From Burkholderiaceae bacterium (GTDB taxonomy: Bacteria > Pseudomonadota > Gammaproteobacteria > Burkholderiales > Burkholderiaceae), in contig CANHLB010000051.1 of NCBI GenBank assembly GCA_947461335.1, positions 1 through 9,359 on the forward strand: 9,359 bases of DNA, given 5' to 3'. The first letter of the stretch is position 1, and every line of letters begins with the position of its first letter. This document shows positions 6,160 through 9,359 of the stretch, in pieces. Position numbers and translations under genes: made by a program. The notes under the pieces are model-generated. The model saw only the letters and a list, made by a program, of their open reading frames with translations, was not told the DNA's origin and did no database searches.

Positions 6160-7149
6160 TTAGTCTGGAATATTCGCTTTACGAATAATCGGACCCCATC
6201 TATTCACTTCTGCTTCAAGGTGAGACTTTAGGCCATTCGGAGTCATCTTGTCTGGTGAGACGATATCAATGTTGGCATCCTCTAAACGTTTTTTCACATC
6301 AGGTGTGTTGAGGGCTGTTTTCAAAGCGGCATTTAACTTATCCAAAATTGGCTTTGGAACGCCTTTTGGTGTGTACATGCCATGCCAGACTTTTACCTCA
6401 AAACCTTTCAGGCCTTGCTCATTCAAAGTTGGTACGTCTGGAATGGCAGGTAAGCGTTTCATCGTAGTGGTACCGTAAGCCTTCACGCGGCCATCCTTAA
6501 TGTAAGGAATGGTTTGTGTCGTTTGATCGCAAAGCAGATCTACTTGGCCACCCAAGAGGTCTGTCAGAGCGGGCCCAGTTCCCTTGTAAGGGATATTGGT
6601 GAGTTTCACACCCATGCGGCTTTGGAATAGCAAGCCACAGAGTTGTGACACTGCACCTGGACCAGCATTAGCCATAGTGATCTTTGAACCATTTGCCTTA
6701 ATATAGGCCTCTAATTCTTTAAAGTTATTTGGCGGTAAATCTTTTTTACCCAAGAGCACCATCGGTACATCAGCAACTTGGCCGATGTAATCGAAGCTAG
6801 TTAATGGATCATAGGGAAGTTTGTCATAAAGGGCATTAGCAGTAGCCATACCCATGTGATGCAAATAAATGGTGTAGCCATCAGGGGCAGCGCGTGCAAC
6901 CTTAGTGGATGCGATTGTGCCTCCCGCACCATTCACGTTCTCAACGATTACCGTTTGCCCTAAAGCTTGTCCCATTGGCACTGCAATTAAGCGTGCAACA
7001 GTATCCGTAGGACCACCGGCAGCAAATGGCACGATTAAGGTAATCGCTTTCGTTGGCCAATCTTTTTGGGCGATCGCATTGCCGCTCAGTAGAGCGCCTG
7101 TAGCGACAGCCGCAGTTATTCCTGAGAATAGTAATTTTTTCAGCTTCAT
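6160..7149 (-). CDS. Bug/TctC-family periplasmic solute receptor (tripartite tricarboxylate receptor type)
   Basis: Counting from the ATG at 7149, this 329-residue protein has a Sec signal peptide (MKLKKLLFSG onward) with likely cleavage after NAIA (residue 27). The mature part has the Bug-family hallmarks: DWPTKAITLIVPFAAGGPTD (30-49), GAGGTIASTKVARAAPDGYT (74-93), and a C-terminal helix ending in RWGPIIRKANI. The family binds carboxylates and other small metabolites with a closed two-domain fold. Many members are orphans without tctAB transporter genes, as here. An in-frame TTG at 7161 would give a longer form, but GGAG lies 6 nt before the ATG at 7149 and overlaps the codons after the TTG, so the shorter form is preferred. 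It is the last gene of a minus-strand cluster after the CitE-like and MmgE/PrpD genes, which suggests it senses or captures their substrate. Confidence 0.93.
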   Translation of the reverse strand: MKLKKLLFSGITAAVATGALLSGNAIAQKDWPTKAITLIVPFAAGGPTDTVARLIAVPMGQALGQTVIVENVNGAGGTIASTKVARAAPDGYTIYLHHMGMATANALYDKLPYDPLTSFDYIGQVADVPMVLLGKKDLPPNNFKELEAYIKANGSKITMANAGPGAVSQLCGLLFQSRMGVKLTNIPYKGTGPALTDLLGGQVDLLCDQTTQTIPYIKDGRVKAYGTTTMKRLPAIPDVPTLNEQGLKGFEVKVWHGMYTPKGVPKPILDKLNAALKTALNTPDVKKRLEDANIDIVSPDKMTPNGLKSHLEAEVNRWGPIIRKANIPD

Positions 7150-7198
7150 TTTTGTCTCCAACTTGTTGTACCTAGCAATTTTGCCATTTCTGTGACTT

Positions 7199-7220
7199 TT
7201 AGGGTAAATAAAGACCCTAA
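7199..7220 (-). other. Short hairpin at the end of the CitE-like gene
   Basis: TTAGGGT (7199-7205) and ACCCTAA (7214-7220) can pair over 7 bp around an 8-base loop, and one arm covers the stop codon of the CitE-like gene. No T-tract follows on either strand, so it is not a standard terminator. It could be a processing or stability element that sets the relative level of the Bug mRNA, or chance. Confidence 0.35.
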
Positions 7221-8062
7221 CGTTTACCAGTAATTGCTAAGGTCTTCTGGGCAAGTAGCACTACAGGGCGGTCAATCATGCGACCATCGAGCTTGACGGC
7301 ACCACCTTTAGACTCCTGATCTGCCTGAATAACCCTCTTGGCCCAAGCAATTTCTTGTTCTGAGGGCATGAAAGCTGTTTTAACAATTCCAACTTGTTTT
7401 GGGTGGATACAGAGCTTCCCGCCAAATCCCATGCGTTTAGCCCGCTGTGCATCATCCTGAGCGCGGGCAACATCATCGGTGGAGGGGGTAACTCCATCTA
7501 TGGGAGCGGCAATTTGAGCTACTCGAGACGCTAAGACGATTTGATAACGGGCAGTGTGAAGTTCACTTTCTTGTAGGTCGCAAGTCATGCCGAGGTCTGC
7601 TTGTAGATCAAGGTTGCCTAATGCAAGACGAATCACTTGATTAGCATTGGCAATGTCATTAAGACGATCTAAACCAATTGCAGTTTCAATCATGGGAATC
7701 AAGGCTGTATTAGGTAATACTAAGGCAGCACCATTGACCTGATCAGCTGATTCTGTTTTAGGAATCAAGATGCAGGCAATATCAAGCTCTTGGGCCAAAA
7801 TTAAATCCGCCGCATAAAATTTGCTACCGGGACAGTTGCTACGGATAACCAAGCGTCTTTTTTGCTCAGGAGTAAAGCTAGGCCAGGCAGACCGAATAGC
7901 ATTACGAGCCGATTCTTTATCTTCTTCTGCAACGGCATCTTCAAGATCAATGATGACACCACCAGCTCCACTATCAAGTGCTTTTGTAAAACGTTCTGGG
8001 CGAGTGCCTGGAACAAATAAAAAATTACTGCAAAAGGCTAAAGGTGTTTCAAGTGGGTTCAT
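7217..8062 (-). CDS. CitE/HpcH-HpaI family CoA-ester lyase
   Basis: This 281-residue protein fits the CitE-like branch of the HpcH/HpaI aldolase family, whose members cleave or form C-C bonds in CoA esters such as citramalyl-CoA, malyl-CoA or citryl-CoA, using Mg2+. Visible family motifs are FVPGTRPERFTKAL (16-29), VIIDLEDAV (36-44), the substrate-binding arginine region VIRSN (72-76), IPKTE (100-104), IETAIG with E126, ALGNLDLQADLG (147-158) with the metal-binding acid most likely D152, and GFGGKLCIHPKQV (212-224). It looks intact. There are no citD or citF genes, so it is not the beta subunit of a citrate lyase complex but a stand-alone enzyme. It starts 15 bp after the MmgE/PrpD stop and has no clear Shine-Dalgarno site, so translation may depend on coupling to that gene. 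Exact substrate unknown; citramalyl-CoA is one reasonable option. Confidence 0.9.
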   Translation of the reverse strand: MNPLETPLAFCSNFLFVPGTRPERFTKALDSGAGGVIIDLEDAVAEEDKESARNAIRSAWPSFTPEQKRRLVIRSNCPGSKFYAADLILAQELDIACILIPKTESADQVNGAALVLPNTALIPMIETAIGLDRLNDIANANQVIRLALGNLDLQADLGMTCDLQESELHTARYQIVLASRVAQIAAPIDGVTPSTDDVARAQDDAQRAKRMGFGGKLCIHPKQVGIVKTAFMPSEQEIAWAKRVIQADQESKGGAVKLDGRMIDRPVVLLAQKTLAITGKR

Positions 8063-8077
8063 ATTGTTTGTAGTGGG

Positions 8078-9359
8078 CTAATGACTTGGAAGAAGAAGGC
8101 CTATCTTGGTCTGTTTACGGATATTCCACAAGCCATCAATTGCCTTGGTCATCTCCGCAGGGCTAGCCCCTCCGCTAAAGGCAGCAAGGCGCATCGCCTT
8201 ATCAGTGATCTCGGCGCGGCTTAAGGTATTCCCGGGATCCCCTTTAGGTTCATCTACGCGACCATCGAGAATTTGCCCATTATTTAAATGCACTTTGACT
8301 TTGCCAATCCAGCGCTGCGGATAGGCAGTATCTACTTCGGGATCAAGAATCATGGTGACTCTGTCGCGGAACAAGCAAATGGCATCATCATGGAAGTGGT
8401 CATCGAATTCTTGAAGGCCAGCAAATTGATAATGTGCAACCAAAGCCAACACAGTACCCATTGAGAATTTAGATTGATGAACGGTGGCTGGATCAGTGAC
8501 AGGTCCCAATACATCAATCGCACCTTGGTGCACCAAAGTTTCTACTTTTGCAATGTCGCCAGGTTTTAGTTTGTTTGCCAACATCACTTGCAATAAAGCA
8601 TCTGCAGCGGGGTGTGTGTGGCGGCAGGAAGCGTGATACTTAAAGCTCGTTTCTGCTAGGGCCCAGCGACTACCCAAACGATCAACTAACTTGGAGGGAT
8701 CTGCATCGCTTGTCATGCCTGCAGCTAAGCCTTGTTTGCCTTCTAGGATATGTTCTGCACCAGTAAAGCCTGCTTGAGCGATGTAGGCAGACATTAATCC
8801 TGTTGCAGCTGCATGAGCCGTGTGTAGTTGCTTGGAATCCGCAGCATCACGCAGAAATTCCCAAAGGCCTGCAGATTGTGTGCCAGCAGATCCAAAGGCG
8901 TGCAGCATTTGCGCAGGAGATAGCTTGAGAAGTCGACCCACAGCAGCAGCTGCAGCAAGCGTGCCCGCTGTGCCCGTAGTATGAAAAACTTTGTAATGTG
9001 AACGACCTAAGAACTCACCAACCCGAATGCCTACTTCGTAACCAGCAACTGCAGCAACAAGAAAATCCTCTCCGGATGCACCGATTGCTTGTGCGCACGC
9101 TAAAGCAGGTGGAAAGACTACTGTAGCTGGATGAAAAACCGAACCGTTATGTACATCGTCTTGCTCGGCCACATGTGATGCAGCTGCATTAGCCATCGCC
9201 GCTAAAAAAGGACTCGAGCCTTTACGATTGATCAATATTTCAGACGGGCCAGCATGCATGCTATCGAAGCCCCCCATGTTCTGAGCAAATTGAGTGATGA
9301 TTTCAACGGGGCGCGAATCTTTTCCTGCGATAGCAGACCCAAACCAATCTACTAATAAA
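8078..9359 (-). CDS. MmgE/PrpD family protein (2-methylcitrate dehydratase-like), 5' end outside the window
   Basis: The frame is open to the window edge and gives 426 residues. An internal ATG at 9277 is not the start: the 27 codons before it (LLVDWFGSAIAGKDSRP...) match the N-terminal helix expected in the family. Full-length members have about 450-500 residues, so perhaps 25-40 are missing. MmgE/PrpD proteins include 2-methylcitrate dehydratase and cis-aconitate decarboxylase, and many members are uncharacterised. Numbering from the first visible codon, key sites are EQDDVHNGSVFHP (65-77, with D68, H70 and H76), FHTTGTAGTL (125-134) and FKYHASCRHTHP (239-250, with K240, H242, H247 and H249). 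No prpB, prpC or acnM genes are seen, so methylcitrate-cycle membership is not shown. It is upstream of, and probably co-transcribed with, the CitE-like and Bug genes, pointing to a role in organic-acid catabolism. Confidence 0.9.
   Translation of the reverse strand, partial: LLVDWFGSAIAGKDSRPVEIITQFAQNMGGFDSMHAGPSEILINRKGSSPFLAAMANAAASHVAEQDDVHNGSVFHPATVVFPPALACAQAIGASGEDFLVAAVAGYEVGIRVGEFLGRSHYKVFHTTGTAGTLAAAAAVGRLLKLSPAQMLHAFGSAGTQSAGLWEFLRDAADSKQLHTAHAAATGLMSAYIAQAGFTGAEHILEGKQGLAAGMTSDADPSKLVDRLGSRWALAETSFKYHASCRHTHPAADALLQVMLANKLKPGDIAKVETLVHQGAIDVLGPVTDPATVHQSKFSMGTVLALVAHYQFAGLQEFDDHFHDDAICLFRDRVTMILDPEVDTAYPQRWIGKVKVHLNNGQILDGRVDEPKGDPGNTLSRAEITDKAMRLAAFSGGASPAEMTKAIDGLWNIRKQTKIGLLLPSH

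Noticed and set aside
7150..7161. TTG start at 7161 for the Bug receptor
   Set aside because: The GGAG that follows it directly is the ribosome-binding site for the ATG at 7149, which begins a normal signal peptide.
6905..7195. Plus-strand open frame of 96 codons over the Bug signal peptide region
   Set aside because: It is antisense to a strongly supported Bug gene and lacks recognisable features.
7199..7220. Hairpin as a rho-independent terminator between the CitE-like and Bug genes
   Set aside because: There is no T-tract on either strand and the stem is AT-rich, so it is listed only as a hairpin.
1..9359. CRISPR arrays, insertion sequences, tRNA or rRNA genes, prophage or toxin-antitoxin modules
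   Set aside because: No regularly spaced repeats, transposase-like proteins, terminal inverted repeats or RNA-gene signatures were seen; nearly all of the sequence is covered by ordinary metabolic or envelope genes.

Overview
The window looks like chromosomal DNA from a free-living betaproteobacterium of the Burkholderiaceae, most likely Polynucleobacter or a close relative. This is inferred from three things: moderate-to-low GC for the order, compact gene packing, and the gene families present. These include two Bug/TctC solute receptors, a CitE-like lyase, an MmgE/PrpD protein, and a flavocytochrome c sulfide dehydrogenase pair. No mobile element, CRISPR array or RNA gene was seen.

Left part (1-2357). 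A truncated plus-strand gene gives only the C-terminus of a Bug-type receptor. It converges on a minus-strand psiE-like four-helix membrane protein. Next on the minus strand is a two-gene operon: a monohaem c-type cytochrome (2025-2357) followed 14 bp later by a Tat-exported FAD protein of the FccB/SoxF family (736-2010). The cytochrome is transcribed first. All three cysteines expected of FccB are present, so the pair is a plausible periplasmic sulfide:cytochrome c oxidoreductase. An intrinsic terminator ends this operon just before psiE.

Middle part (2373-6141). A 182-bp divergent intergenic region separates the sulfide-oxidation operon from a plus-strand three-gene operon. Its genes are a GT83/ArnT-like polyprenyl-phosphate-sugar glycosyltransferase, a signal-anchored neuraminidase-like beta-propeller with Asp-boxes, and a polytopic membrane protein that I do not recognise. 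Both internal junctions are ATGA overlaps with good Shine-Dalgarno sites, so the three proteins are probably made together. A plausible role is building and trimming a surface or periplasmic glycan. This cassette is the least explained part of the window. The first gene lacks a usable ribosome-binding site and has a TATAAA box next to its ATG, so its mRNA may be leaderless.

Right part (6115-9359). A palindromic bidirectional terminator separates the glycan operon from a convergent minus-strand cluster. In transcription order this is an MmgE/PrpD protein (its 5' end lies outside the window), a CitE/HpcH-type CoA-ester lyase, and a complete Bug receptor. The set resembles a catabolic cluster for an organic acid: periplasmic capture, then dehydration or isomerisation, then C-C cleavage of a CoA ester. 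The substrate cannot be named from sequence.
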